The notes: generated by a model not told the origin, from the sequence alone. Counted from the stretch's first letter, positions 5,567 through 12,917 are shown. The stretch is 13,489 nucleotides of DNA from Nitriliruptorales bacterium (GCA_007119305.1 SKPY01000511.1:1-13489); one strand, 5' to 3'. Program-made: numbers and translations.

Positions 5567-6549
5567 CCGGTCGCGCCGCCGTGCTCGCCGGGCTGGGGGT
5601 CTACGCCCCCCCGAAGGTCGTCACCAACGACGACCTCGCCGCCGACCTCGACACCAGCGACGAGTGGATCACCACCCGCACGGGGATCCGTGAGCGCCGC
5701 GTGGCGGACGCCGACCTGGCCACCACCGACCTCGCGACGGAAGCCGGCGCGCGGGCGTTGAAGTCCGCCGGCGTGGACCAGGTCGACGCGGTGCTGCTCG
5801 GGACGACGACCCCCGATCGCATCTGTCCCGCAAGCGCACCGGAGGTCGCCACACGGCTCGGGTTGACGCACGCCGCCGCCTGCGACGTGTCCGCGGCGTG
5901 CACGAGCTTCGTCTACGGCCTCGCCAACGGGACGGGCCTCATCGCGGCGGGCATCGCCGAGCGCGTCCTCGTGATCGGCGCGGAGACCATCTTCCGCTTC
6001 ATGGATCCGCAGGATCGCACCACGAGCGTCCTGTTCGGCGACGGGGCGGGTGCGGCCGTGCTCCGAGCAGGCCGGCCGGACGAGCCCGGTGCGCTCGGCC
6101 CCTTCGACCTCGGCAGCGACGGCAGCCTCGCCGACATGCTCGCGGTCGACGCCGGGGGGTCGCGCCTGTGGGGGCCCGACATCCCGCGCGAGGCGCACTT
6201 CCTGCGCATGGACGGTCGCGAGGTCTACCGCCACGCGGTGCAGCGCATGGTCGCGTCGTCGCAGCAGGTCCTCGACCGGCTGGGCTGGGGCATCGAGGAC
6301 GTGGACCGCCTCGTCGGACACCAGGCGAACGCCCGCATCCTCGAAGCGGTCGGGCAGCGTCTGGGCGTGCCCGCCGAGCGCTGCCACATCAACGTCGGCC
6401 GCTACGGCAACACCTCAGCGGCATCCATCCCGCTCGCGCTGGGCGACGCGGAGCTCGCGGCCGGGCAGCGCGTGCTGCTCACCGCGTTCGGGGCCGGGTT
6501 CACCTGGGGCTCAACCGCCCTCGTGTGGCCCCACATCGACGTGATCTGA
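5563..6549 (+). CDS. fabH: Beta-ketoacyl-ACP synthase III, 328 aa
   Basis: This is the initiating condensing enzyme of type II fatty-acid synthesis, joining an acyl-CoA primer to malonyl-ACP. The thiolase-fold catalytic triad is complete: Cys113 in CDVSAACTSF, His253 in GHQANARI and Asn283 in GRYGNTSAAS. Positions and total length match E. coli FabH (112/244/274) closely. TSDEWITTRTGIRERR near residues 31-46 and SVLFGDGAGAAVL near 155-167 are further family blocks. The ATG at 5563 overlaps the previous stop (ATGA) and follows GAGGGGGG at 5549-5556. Primer specificity (acetyl versus branched acyl) cannot be read from the sequence. A 56-nt gap separates it from acpP. Confidence 0.95.
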   Translation: MTGRAAVLAGLGVYAPPKVVTNDDLAADLDTSDEWITTRTGIRERRVADADLATTDLATEAGARALKSAGVDQVDAVLLGTTTPDRICPASAPEVATRLGLTHAAACDVSAACTSFVYGLANGTGLIAAGIAERVLVIGAETIFRFMDPQDRTTSVLFGDGAGAAVLRAGRPDEPGALGPFDLGSDGSLADMLAVDAGGSRLWGPDIPREAHFLRMDGREVYRHAVQRMVASSQQVLDRLGWGIEDVDRLVGHQANARILEAVGQRLGVPAERCHINVGRYGNTSAASIPLALGDAELAAGQRVLLTAFGAGFTWGSTALVWPHIDVI

Positions 6550-6605
6550 GGCCGCCGCCACGCTGTCCGTACCACCTGCCACGCAACCGCAAAGGAGCAT
6601 CTGCC

Positions 6606-6851
6606 ATGGGACCCGTGTACGACCGTGTGAAGGAGCTGCTCGTCGACAAGTTCGGCGTGCCGGCCGACGAGATCAGTCCGGAGGCGACGTTCGACGACCT
6701 CGACCTCGATTCGCTCGACCTCGTGGAGTTCGCCCTGGCGGCTGAAGAGGATCTGGGCGTGCGCATCAGCGACGAGGAGGCCGAGGAGCTCGAGACCCTC
6801 GGCGATGCGGTGAGCCTGCTGGAGGCCAAGGGGGCCAAGGTCAGTGCGTGA
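6606..6851 (+). CDS. acpP: Acyl carrier protein, 81 aa
   Basis: This small acidic four-helix carrier holds growing acyl chains on phosphopantetheine. The attachment site is Ser36 in DLDLDSLDLVEF, the classic DSL motif. Helix III and the C-terminal IS DEEAEELETLGDAV block also fit. The length is normal, and the C-terminal lysine-containing tail (AKGAKVSA) is usual for the family. The ribosome binding site AAAGGAG at 6591-6597 is one of the strongest in the window, in line with the high expression expected for ACP. The next gene starts 8 nt before this one ends. Confidence 0.95.
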   Translation: MGPVYDRVKELLVDKFGVPADEISPEATFDDLDLDSLDLVEFALAAEEDLGVRISDEEAEELETLGDAVSLLEAKGAKVSA

Positions 6852-8064
6852 GCCCGTCGCTGTCACCGGGCTCGGGCTGGTGACCCCGGCCGGGCTGGGC
6901 ACCGCACCGAGCTGGGAACAGGTGCTCGCCGGCGAGTCCGCTGCAACCACCGACCCGAACCTCGCGGACCTGCCCGTCACGTTCTCGTGCCGGGTGCCGG
7001 AGTTCGACGCGTTCGCGCTGCTCGGGCGCAAGGCCGCGCGCCGGCTCGACCGCTTCGTCCAGCTCGCCATCGTGGCTGCCCGTGAGGCCGTCGCGGACGC
7101 CGGTCTCGACCCGGCCACATGGGACGGAGCCCGCGTCGGGGTCGTCCTCGGCTGCGGCATGGGCGGGGCGTGGACCTGGGAGGAGCAGCACCGGCGCCTC
7201 CTCGAGCAGGGACCCGGCAGGGTCAGCCCGATGCTCATCCCGATGCTCGTACCGAACATGGTCGCCGGCCACGTCGCCATGGAGTTCGACGCCCGGGGGC
7301 CGAACCTCGTGACCGCCACGGCGTGCGCGTCAGGGGCCACTGCGGTCGGCACCGCCATGGACCTGCTGCGCTCGGATGCATGCGACGTCGTGCTGACCGG
7401 CGGCACCGAGTCCGGCGTGACGCCCCTGTCGGTCGCAGGCTTCGCGCAGATGGGCGCCCTGTCGGCCCGCAACGACGATCCCGCCGCCGCGTCGCGGCCG
7501 TTCGACGTCGAACGGGATGGCTTCGTCGCCGCGGAGGCCGCCGGCCTGCTCGTGCTCGAACGGAGCGCCGACGCCGCCGCCCGCGGCGCCCACGTGCACG
7601 CACGGATCGCCGGCTACGGCGCGAGCGCGGACGCGCACCACGTCACCGCGCCCGACCCGGACGGGCGGGGCGCGGAGCAGGCCATGCGCGCGGCCCTCGC
7701 CGATGCCGGGATCGCGCCGGCCGACGTGGGCCACGTGAACGCCCACGGGACGTCCACGCCCCTGAACGACGTCTCGGAGGCCCGGACGGTCCGACGCGTC
7801 CTCGGCGACGGCCCGGTGGTCACGTCCACGAAAGGCGTGACCGGCCATACCCTGGGTGCGGCCGGCGCGATCGAGGCGGCGTTCACCGTGCTCGCGCTCG
7901 AACACGGGGTCATCCCGCCCACGGCCAACCTCGACAGCCAGGACCCGGCGGTGGAGGTGGACGTGGTCGCCAAGGCGCCGCGCGAGGCCGCGGTCGAGGT
8001 GGCGCTCAGCAACGCCTTCGGCTTCGGTGGTCAGAACGCCGTCCTGGCGGTGGTACGCGCGTGA
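6844..8064 (+). CDS. fabF: Beta-ketoacyl-ACP synthase II, 406 aa
   Basis: This elongating condensing enzyme has the Cys-His-His triad: Cys161 in VTATACASGATAV, His301 in NAHGTSTPLND and His335 in TKGVTGHTLGAAGAIEA, plus the conserved Lys330. The N-terminal VAVTGLGLVTPAGLG and C-terminal LSNAFGFGGQNAVLAV are typical. The length matches FabF/KasA enzymes, which extend acyl-ACP by two carbons using malonyl-ACP. The GTG at 6844 is used because homology starts at residue 4. It overlaps acpP by 8 nt, so expression is tied to ACP. The C-terminal gene boundary overlaps accD (GTGA). Confidence 0.94.
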   Translation: MREPVAVTGLGLVTPAGLGTAPSWEQVLAGESAATTDPNLADLPVTFSCRVPEFDAFALLGRKAARRLDRFVQLAIVAAREAVADAGLDPATWDGARVGVVLGCGMGGAWTWEEQHRRLLEQGPGRVSPMLIPMLVPNMVAGHVAMEFDARGPNLVTATACASGATAVGTAMDLLRSDACDVVLTGGTESGVTPLSVAGFAQMGALSARNDDPAAASRPFDVERDGFVAAEAAGLLVLERSADAAARGAHVHARIAGYGASADAHHVTAPDPDGRGAEQAMRAALADAGIAPADVGHVNAHGTSTPLNDVSEARTVRRVLGDGPVVTSTKGVTGHTLGAAGAIEAAFTVLALEHGVIPPTANLDSQDPAVEVDVVAKAPREAAVEVALSNAFGFGGQNAVLAVVRA

Positions 8065-9512
8065 CCGAGGTGGAACCGCCACTGGTCGACGTCCGCGACG
8101 ACCGCCTGGCGCGGGCCAAGGCGCTCGTCGACGCCGGGTCGTTCACCGAGTTCGGCAGCGAGGCGCGCCATCAGGTGCACGCGTTCGACATGCAGCGCAA
8201 GCGGCCGGCCGGCGACGGGGTGGTCACCGGCGTCGGTCGGGTCCACGGCCGCCCCGTGGGCCTGTTCGCCCAGGACCCGACCGCGCTCGGGGGCTCGCTC
8301 GGTGCCGTGCATGCAGGCAAGATCGCCCGCATCCTCGACCATGCCGGGCGTGCCCGCTGCCCGGTGGTCGGCCTGCTCGACTCCGGCGGCGCCCGCATCC
8401 AGGAAGGCGTGGCGGCACTCGACGGCTACGGCGAGATCTTCCGGCGCAACGTCGCCCTGTCCGGCCGCGTGCCGCAGGTGAGCGTGGTGCTCGGGCCCTG
8501 CGCCGGCGGTGCGGTGTACTCGCCGGCGTTGACCGACATCGTGATCCTGCAGCGCGACCGCGCGCACATGTTCGTGACCGGGCCGCGCGTCGTGAAGGCG
8601 GTGACGTTCGAGGACGTGAGCCTCGGCGACCTCGGCGGCGCGGACGTGCACGGACGCACGAGCGGCGTGGCCAGCCTCGTGGCCGAGGACGCCGAGCAGG
8701 CGCTCGAGCTGGCCCGGCGCGTGCTGGGCTACCTGCCCGGCTCGTGCTGGGAGGCCCCGCCCACGTACGCGCCGGGCGATCCGGGGCCGATGCCGGCCGT
8801 GCCCGAGGACCATCGCCTGCCCTACGACGTGCGCGACGTCATCGCCGGCATCGTGGACGGCGGCAGCTTCCTCGAGCTGGCCGCAGGCTTCGCGGCCAAC
8901 GTGGTCGTCGGCTTCGCGCGCATCGACGGGCAGGCGGTCGGCGTGGTCGCCAACCAGCCGCGCGTGCTCGCCGGGTGCCTCGACATCGACGCCAGCGAGA
9001 AGGCCGCCCGGTTCGTGCGGATGTGCGACGCGTTCGGGGTGCCGCTCGTCACCCTCGTCGACGTGCCGGGGTTCCTGCCCGGCACCGGCCAGGAGGCACG
9101 CGGCATCATCCGCAAGGGCGCGAAGCTGCTGTACGCCTACGCCGAGGCGACCGTGCCGCGGGTCACGGTCATCCTGCGGAAGGCGTTCGGAGGCGCCTAC
9201 ATCGTCATGAACTCCAAGTCGCTCGGGGCGGACGCGGTGTTCTCGTGGCCGGGGGCGGAGATCGCGGTCATGGGGGCCGAAGGCGCGGTCGACGTCATCT
9301 ACCGGCGCGAGCTCGAGGCCGACCCCTCCCGGCGTGACGCGCTGATCGCGCGCTACCGTGACGAGGCGATGGCGCCGCACATCCCGGCTGAGCGGCTGTC
9401 GATCGACGAGGTCATCGCCCCGGCGCAGACGCGCGCCGTGGTCGCCGCGACGCTGCGGTCCCTGGCCGGCGTGTGGCAGCCAGGCTTCCGCCACGACAAC
9501 CTGCCCCAGTAG
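8061..9512 (+). CDS. accD: Acyl-CoA carboxylase carboxyltransferase (beta) subunit, AccD6-like, 483 aa
   Basis: This is a carboxyltransferase of the crotonase-fold biotin-dependent family, transferring CO2 from carboxybiotin to acetyl- or propionyl-CoA. The N-terminal half has DMQRKRPAGDGVVTGVGRV, LLDSGGARIQEGV (107-117) and the oxyanion-forming GPCAGGAVYSPA (145-156). The C-terminal half has NQPRVLAGCLDIDASEKAAR, VDVPGFLPGTGQE and the second oxyanion loop RKAFGGAYIVM (373-383). It is shorter than most actinobacterial beta subunits (usually over 510 aa) and close in length to mycobacterial AccD6. AccD6 is also encoded beside condensing enzymes, and this context points to malonyl-CoA supply for fatty-acid synthesis. 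No biotin carboxylase gene is present, so the alpha subunit must come from elsewhere. The GTG start overlaps the fabF stop by 4 nt. Confidence 0.92.
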   Translation: MTEVEPPLVDVRDDRLARAKALVDAGSFTEFGSEARHQVHAFDMQRKRPAGDGVVTGVGRVHGRPVGLFAQDPTALGGSLGAVHAGKIARILDHAGRARCPVVGLLDSGGARIQEGVAALDGYGEIFRRNVALSGRVPQVSVVLGPCAGGAVYSPALTDIVILQRDRAHMFVTGPRVVKAVTFEDVSLGDLGGADVHGRTSGVASLVAEDAEQALELARRVLGYLPGSCWEAPPTYAPGDPGPMPAVPEDHRLPYDVRDVIAGIVDGGSFLELAAGFAANVVVGFARIDGQAVGVVANQPRVLAGCLDIDASEKAARFVRMCDAFGVPLVTLVDVPGFLPGTGQEARGIIRKGAKLLYAYAEATVPRVTVILRKAFGGAYIVMNSKSLGADAVFSWPGAEIAVMGAEGAVDVIYRRELEADPSRRDALIARYRDEAMAPHIPAERLSIDEVIAPAQTRAVVAATLRSLAGVWQPGFRHDNLPQ

Positions 9513-9528
9513 CCGCGAAGGAGGAGCG

Positions 9529-10308
9529 ATGCTGCTCGACGGCAAGCGCCTGCTCATCACCGGCGTGCTCACGGGGGCCTCCATCGCCCACGCCGTGGCC
9601 CGCACGGCGCAGGAGGAGGGCGCAGACATCGTGCTGACCGGCTTCGGGCGCGCCAAGGCGATCACCGAGCGCATCGCCGGGCGGTTGCCCAACCCGCCCG
9701 ACGTGCTCGAGCTGGACGTGACGGTGCCCGAGCACCTCGACGGGGTGGCGGACGAACTCGCGCAGCGCTGGGGTCGCCTCGACGGCTTCGTCCACGCGAT
9801 CGGCTTCGCTCCACCGTCGGCGCTCGGCGGCGGGTTCCTTGAGGCCCCCTGGGAGGACGTCGCCACCGCCCTGCACGTGAGCACCTACTCGTTCGCCGCG
9901 ATGGGGCGGGCGTTCGCCCCCCTGCTGGCCAAGACCGGCGGCGGCTCTGTCGTCGGGCTCGACTTTGACGCGAGCGTCGCCTGGCCGGCGTACGACTGGA
10001 TGGGCGTCGCCAAAGCCGGCCTCGAGTCCACCTGCCGCTACCTCGCCCGTGACCTCGGCGCCCAGGGCACGCGGGTCAACCTCGTCGCCGCCGGGCCGCT
10101 CAAGACCATGGCGGCCAAGTCGATCCCCGGCTTCGCCGACTTCGACGCCGCCTGGGCTCGGCGGGCACCGCTCGGATGGGACGTGAACGACTCCGAGCCC
10201 GTCGCACGGACGGTATGCGCGCTGCTGTCGGACTGGATGCCGGCGGTGACCGGAGAGATCGTGCACGCCGACGGCGGCGTGCACGCCATGGGCGCAGACC
10301 TGCGCTAG
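9529..10308 (+). CDS. fabI: Enoyl-ACP reductase (NADH), FabI/InhA type, 259 aa
   Basis: This divergent SDR reduces trans-2-enoyl-ACP in the last step of each elongation cycle. The NADH-binding start LLITGVLTGASIAHAVA replaces the usual SDR GxxxGxG, as in FabI and InhA. The catalytic residues are Tyr155 and Lys162 in YDWMGVAKAGLES, and Phe146 lies in VVGLDFDAS. The substrate loop LVAAGPLKTMAAKSIPGF is followed by only a short segment before the RRAPLGWDV block. It therefore lacks the extension that lets mycobacterial InhA take very long chains. This looks like a normal C16-C18 enzyme closer to Streptomyces-type FabI. Residue 90 is Ala (HAIGF) where InhA has Ser94. The ATG at 9529 has GAAGGAGG at 9517-9524. 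It is the last gene of the operon. Confidence 0.95.
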   Translation: MLLDGKRLLITGVLTGASIAHAVARTAQEEGADIVLTGFGRAKAITERIAGRLPNPPDVLELDVTVPEHLDGVADELAQRWGRLDGFVHAIGFAPPSALGGGFLEAPWEDVATALHVSTYSFAAMGRAFAPLLAKTGGGSVVGLDFDASVAWPAYDWMGVAKAGLESTCRYLARDLGAQGTRVNLVAAGPLKTMAAKSIPGFADFDAAWARRAPLGWDVNDSEPVARTVCALLSDWMPAVTGEIVHADGGVHAMGADLR

Positions 10309-10331
10309 GCCTGCTGGGCTGGCGGCGCGTG

Positions 10332-10357
10332 CAGGCACGAGCCGCGGGTCGTGCCTG
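10332..10357 (+). terminator. Hairpin terminator of the fatty-acid operon
   Basis: CAGGCACGA (10332-10340) and TCGTGCCTG (10349-10357) form a perfect 9-bp stem with an 8-nt GC-rich loop, 23 nt after the fabI stop. There is no T-run afterwards, but the position between fabI and a new promoter at 10378 supports a terminator. Confidence 0.7.
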
Positions 10358-10377
10358 AGGCCGCCACGGCAGGCGGG

Positions 10378-10383
10378 TAGCGT
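10378..10383 (+). promoter_or_regulatory. -10 element (TAGCGT), probable leaderless promoter
   Basis: TAGCGT is followed by 6 nt and then the ATG at 10390, the same geometry as before aat. With no ribosome binding site in those 6 nt, the transcript probably starts at the ATG. The element lies 20 nt after the fab terminator hairpin, so the acetyltransferase and phospholipase genes form a new transcription unit. Confidence 0.55.
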
Positions 10384-10389
10384 GGCACG

Positions 10390-10842
10390 ATGCTACGAGG
10401 CGTGCGCAGCGGCCCCCGCCCGGCGCGGACCGCGGACCTACCGGACATCGTCGCCCTGCTCGAGGGCGCCGGTCTGCCGTTGCAGGGGCTCGGGACGGCC
10501 GCGCTGTGGGTCGCTGGGGTCGAGCAGGACGCCGAGGCCGTCGGCGTGATCGGCCTGGAGACTCACGGTGACGTCGGCCTGCTGCGGTCGCTCGCCGTGC
10601 GTGAGGAGCACAGGGGAGCTGGCATCGGGCGCGCGCTCGTCGAGCGTGTGGTGAGCGAGGCGCGGCAGCGGGGGCTGCGCAGCCTCTACCTGCTCACCAC
10701 CGACGCCGCCGCGTACTTCGGTGCCCAGGGGTTCCAGCCGACCACGCGTGCCACGGTGCCCGAGGAGCTGCGAGCCTCCGCGGAGTTCCAGGGGGTGTGC
10801 CCGGACACCGCGCAGGTCCTCGTGCGGGCACTGGACCCGTGA
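10390..10842 (+). CDS. GNAT family N-acetyltransferase, ArsN2-like, 150 aa
   Basis: This single GNAT domain has the acetyl-CoA pyrophosphate loop RGAGIG (residues 75-80, in LAVREEHRGAGIGRALVERV). It begins with an R.A...D...I..LL..AGLP.QGL segment. VGVIGLETHGDVGLLRSLAV, LRSLYLLTTDAAAYFGAQGF, and TVPEELRASAEF followed by CPDTAQVL match the ArsN2 group of acetyltransferases. ArsN2 proteins are often annotated with arsenic resistance, some acetylating organoarsenicals such as aminoarylarsenicals, but many members lie far from ars genes. No ars gene is present here, so the substrate is open. The start is the ATG at 10390, read from a probable leaderless transcript. It overlaps the following phospholipase gene by 4 nt (GTGA). 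Confidence 0.82.
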   Translation: MLRGVRSGPRPARTADLPDIVALLEGAGLPLQGLGTAALWVAGVEQDAEAVGVIGLETHGDVGLLRSLAVREEHRGAGIGRALVERVVSEARQRGLRSLYLLTTDAAAYFGAQGFQPTTRATVPEELRASAEFQGVCPDTAQVLVRALDP

Positions 10843-11681
10843 GCGCGCGCCTCGGGCTCGTCCTCGGCGGCGGCGGTGTGCGCGGCGTCGCGCATGTCGG
10901 GATCCTGAATGCTCTCGCACACCACGGCATCGCACCTGACGTGGTGGTGGGGGTGTCGATGGGCGCGGTCGTCGGCGCGACCTACGCTGCCCGCGAGGAC
11001 TGGCTGGATGCGCTGGACACGGTCAGCCGCGACCGGCTGCCGACCGTGGCCGAAGCGGAGGAGGAGGGTCTCGCGCTCGCGCGGATGCGCGCGCTCGTGC
11101 GCAGCGCCCGCAAGCTCGCCCCTTCCGTGTGGACCTGGGGGCGGCAGGGCTACGAGGAGTTCGGTCGTGCCACCCTCGAGTCGCTGCTCGGCGACGTCGC
11201 GACGTTCGACAGCACCCGTCTGCCGGTGGCGGTCGTCGCCACCGACGTGGCGGCGGGGGAGCGGGTGGTCATCGACAAGGGCGATCTCGTGAACGCCGTG
11301 CTCGCGAGCGGCGCGATCCCCGGGCTGGCGCGGCCGGTGCTGCGCGACGGCCGGACCCTCATCGACGGCGGCTTCGCCGACCCGGCGCCGGTGGATGTGG
11401 CCCGCCAGCTCGGCGCCGAGGTCGTGGTGGCGATCCACGTCGGTCAGCACCACCAGCCCCTCGAGGCGGACAACTGGGCGCTGGCCCTGTTGCGCGGCCT
11501 GGAGATCGGCCAGCGGATGTTCGCTTTGGAGCGTCTGCGCCACGCCGACTTCGTGCTGCGACCCGACTTCGGCGAGCGGGTCAACGTCCTCGACGTCTCG
11601 GCGGTCATGGACATGGTGCGGTGCGGCTACGTCTGCGCCAGGGAGCACATCGCTTCCATCCGCGCGCTCGTGGACTCTTGA
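10839..11681 (+). CDS. Patatin-like phospholipase (RssA/NTE family), 280 aa
   Basis: This is a Ser-Asp dyad lipid hydrolase. The oxyanion hole is GGGGVRGVAHVGIL (residues about 10-23), the nucleophile is Ser40 in GVSMGAVVGATYA (GxSxG) and the catalytic Asp176 lies in DGGFADPAPVDVAR. An ASGAIPGLARPV segment near 156-167 is typical of bacterial RssA/YlbK-like members. It has no signal peptide or membrane segment, so it is probably cytosolic or membrane-peripheral, acting on phospholipids or lysophospholipids. The substrate is unknown. The GTG start is set by the GTGA overlap with the acetyltransferase and by the glycine-rich motif beginning at residue 10. The gene ends 30 nt before aat, which has its own promoter element. 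Confidence 0.9.
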   Translation: MSARLGLVLGGGGVRGVAHVGILNALAHHGIAPDVVVGVSMGAVVGATYAAREDWLDALDTVSRDRLPTVAEAEEEGLALARMRALVRSARKLAPSVWTWGRQGYEEFGRATLESLLGDVATFDSTRLPVAVVATDVAAGERVVIDKGDLVNAVLASGAIPGLARPVLRDGRTLIDGGFADPAPVDVARQLGAEVVVAIHVGQHHQPLEADNWALALLRGLEIGQRMFALERLRHADFVLRPDFGERVNVLDVSAVMDMVRCGYVCAREHIASIRALVDS

Positions 11682-11699
11682 GGCGGCGCGCGGTCCGGC

Positions 11700-11705
11700 T
11701 ACGCT
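11700..11705 (+). promoter_or_regulatory. -10 element (TACGCT), probable leaderless promoter of aat
   Basis: TACGCT is followed by 6 nt and then the GTG at 11712, identical in spacing to the TAGCGT/ATG pair at 10378-10390. There is no Shine-Dalgarno sequence between the element and the start. It lies 18 nt after the phospholipase stop, so aat may also receive read-through transcription. Confidence 0.55.
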
Positions 11706-11711
11706 ACGCCG

Positions 11712-12365
11712 GTGAGCCGAGCCAGCGGGTATCGCAGTCGCTTTCCCCACCCGGCGACCGCACCAGCGGACGCGCCGCTCGCATGGGGCGGTGACCTGGA
11801 GCCCGAGACGCTGCTCGACGCGTACCGGCACGGGATCTTCCCCTGGCCGAGCGGAGCGGAGCTGTTCTGGTGGTCACCGGACCCCCGGGCCGTCATCCCG
11901 CTCGACGGCCTGCGCATCACCCGGAGCCTGCGCCGCACCCTGCGCTCCGGACGCTTCGCCCACAGCGTCGACCGCGCGTGCGCCGACGTGGTGGCAGCCT
12001 GCGCGCTCCGGCCCGGGGAGGGCACGTGGATCACGCCGGCGATGGTGGACGCCTATGTCGCCCTGCACCACCTCGGCTTCGTGCACAGCGTGGAGGTGTG
12101 GGACGACACCGGCGAGCTCGTCGGCGGCCTGTACGGCGTGACCGTCGGCGCGGCGTTCGTGGGTGAGTCGATGTTCCACCGCGTCGCCGACGCGAGCAAG
12201 GTCGCGCTCGTGGCCCTCGCCGAGCACCTGGGGGCACGGCGGTTCGTGCTGCTCGACGCCCAGCTGCCCACCGAGCACCTGTGCCGGCTGGGGGCGACCG
12301 CGATCCCGCGGGCGCGCTATCTCGAGCTGCTCGCGGACGCCCGCGACCGTCCAGCCCACTTCTGA
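11712..12365 (+). CDS. aat: Leucyl/phenylalanyl-tRNA--protein transferase, 217 aa
   Basis: This enzyme transfers Leu or Phe from aminoacyl-tRNA to N-terminal Arg or Lys of proteins, marking them for ClpS/ClpAP-type degradation in the bacterial N-end rule. All family blocks are present: WGGDLEPETLLDAYRHGIFPW (25-45), WWSPDPRAVIPLDGLRI, TWITPAMVDAYVALHHLGFVHSVEVW, GGLYGVTVGAAFVGESMFH (138-156) and LLDAQLPTEHLCRLGA. Glu152 and Gln184 sit at the positions of the catalytic Glu156 and Gln188 of the E. coli enzyme. The length is typical for a form without the longer N-terminal domain. The GTG start fits both the leaderless promoter and the homology. A strong hairpin at 12405 ends the unit. Confidence 0.95.
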   Translation: MSRASGYRSRFPHPATAPADAPLAWGGDLEPETLLDAYRHGIFPWPSGAELFWWSPDPRAVIPLDGLRITRSLRRTLRSGRFAHSVDRACADVVAACALRPGEGTWITPAMVDAYVALHHLGFVHSVEVWDDTGELVGGLYGVTVGAAFVGESMFHRVADASKVALVALAEHLGARRFVLLDAQLPTEHLCRLGATAIPRARYLELLADARDRPAHF

Positions 12366-12404
12366 CGCCGGCTCAGGCGACCGCAGCACAGCGCGGCCCA
12401 CAGT

Positions 12405-12434
12405 CGCGCGGGGCGGCCCGAGCCGCCTCGCGCG
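12405..12434. terminator. Strong bidirectional hairpin between aat and the DUF4870-like gene
   Basis: CGCGCGGGGCGGC (12405-12417) pairs with GCCGCCTCGCGCG (12422-12434) around the 4-nt loop CCGA. This gives a 13-bp stem with a single G-T wobble. It sits in the 87-bp space between convergent genes, 39 nt after the aat stop and 18 nt after the opposing stop. Its symmetry allows use in both directions. T-tracts are absent. Confidence 0.7.
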
Positions 12435-12452
12435 CCACGCTGAACCAGGCTG

Positions 12453-12917
12453 CTAGTTCGCGGCCATCTGCTCGGCGTAGTCGCCGATGACCGGCAGCTT
12501 GAAGTGCTCGAGGTTGTAGCCCTTGATGGACAGCACGATCCACAGCACCAGCCCCAGGAGACCCAGCAGCGGGCTCAGGAACCAGCCCACCACGGGGAGC
12601 CAGCCGAGGATGATGCTGATGACCGTCAGGCCGCCGAAGGTGATGATCGACTGCGCGGCGTGGAAGCGGACCTCAGGGTGCTTCTGCGTGAGGAACATGA
12701 TGAGCCCCCCGATCCACCCGAAGAGCAGGTAGGACAGCAACCCCCCCACCTTGGGGTCGAGCCCCTCGGACGACGAGGCAGGCTGCAGCTGAGGCTGCCC
12801 GGACTCGGGCTGCGCGCCCTGCGGCTGACTGGGGGGCGGCTGCCCGCCCTGTGGCTGCCCGGGCGGGGGCTGTTCAGGCTGCTGCGGCTCGTGCCCGGGC
12901 TGTGACGGATCACTCAT
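12453..12917 (-). CDS. DUF4870-like small membrane protein with Pro/Gln-rich N-terminus, 154 aa
   Basis: Residues 1-50 are a low-complexity Pro/Gln/Gly segment with QPQGGQPPPSQPQGAQP-like repeats, probably cytoplasmic and disordered. Residues 52-140 form a membrane domain with about three helices: YLLFGWIGGLIMFL (about 60-76), ITFGGLTVISIILGWLPVV (about 91-111) and FLSPLLGLLGLVLWIVLSI (about 113-131). The KHPEVRFHAAQSI motif after the first helix is the signature of the DUF4870/Tic20-like group. Its function is not established. The short tail LPVIGDYAEQMA is also typical. The start is the ATG at 12917, with AGGAGGGAG about 10 nt upstream. The frame is open upstream but unsupported. It has its own TTGACA promoter beginning at the stop of the amylosucrase-like gene. 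Confidence 0.88.
   Translation of the reverse strand: MSDPSQPGHEPQQPEQPPPGQPQGGQPPPSQPQGAQPESGQPQLQPASSSEGLDPKVGGLLSYLLFGWIGGLIMFLTQKHPEVRFHAAQSIITFGGLTVISIILGWLPVVGWFLSPLLGLLGLVLWIVLSIKGYNLEHFKLPVIGDYAEQMAAN

Noticed and set aside
7119..8060. Long open frames antisense or out of frame across fabF, accD and the M20 gene (some over 400 codons).
   Set aside because: They are rich in Arg, Pro and Gly, have no recognisable domains, and are by-products of high GC at codon position three of the real genes.
12786..12870. Repeats of CAGCC/GGCTGC-type sequence resembling a short tandem array.
   Set aside because: They are the codons of the Pro/Gln-rich N-terminus of the DUF4870-like protein, not an independent repeat or CRISPR array.
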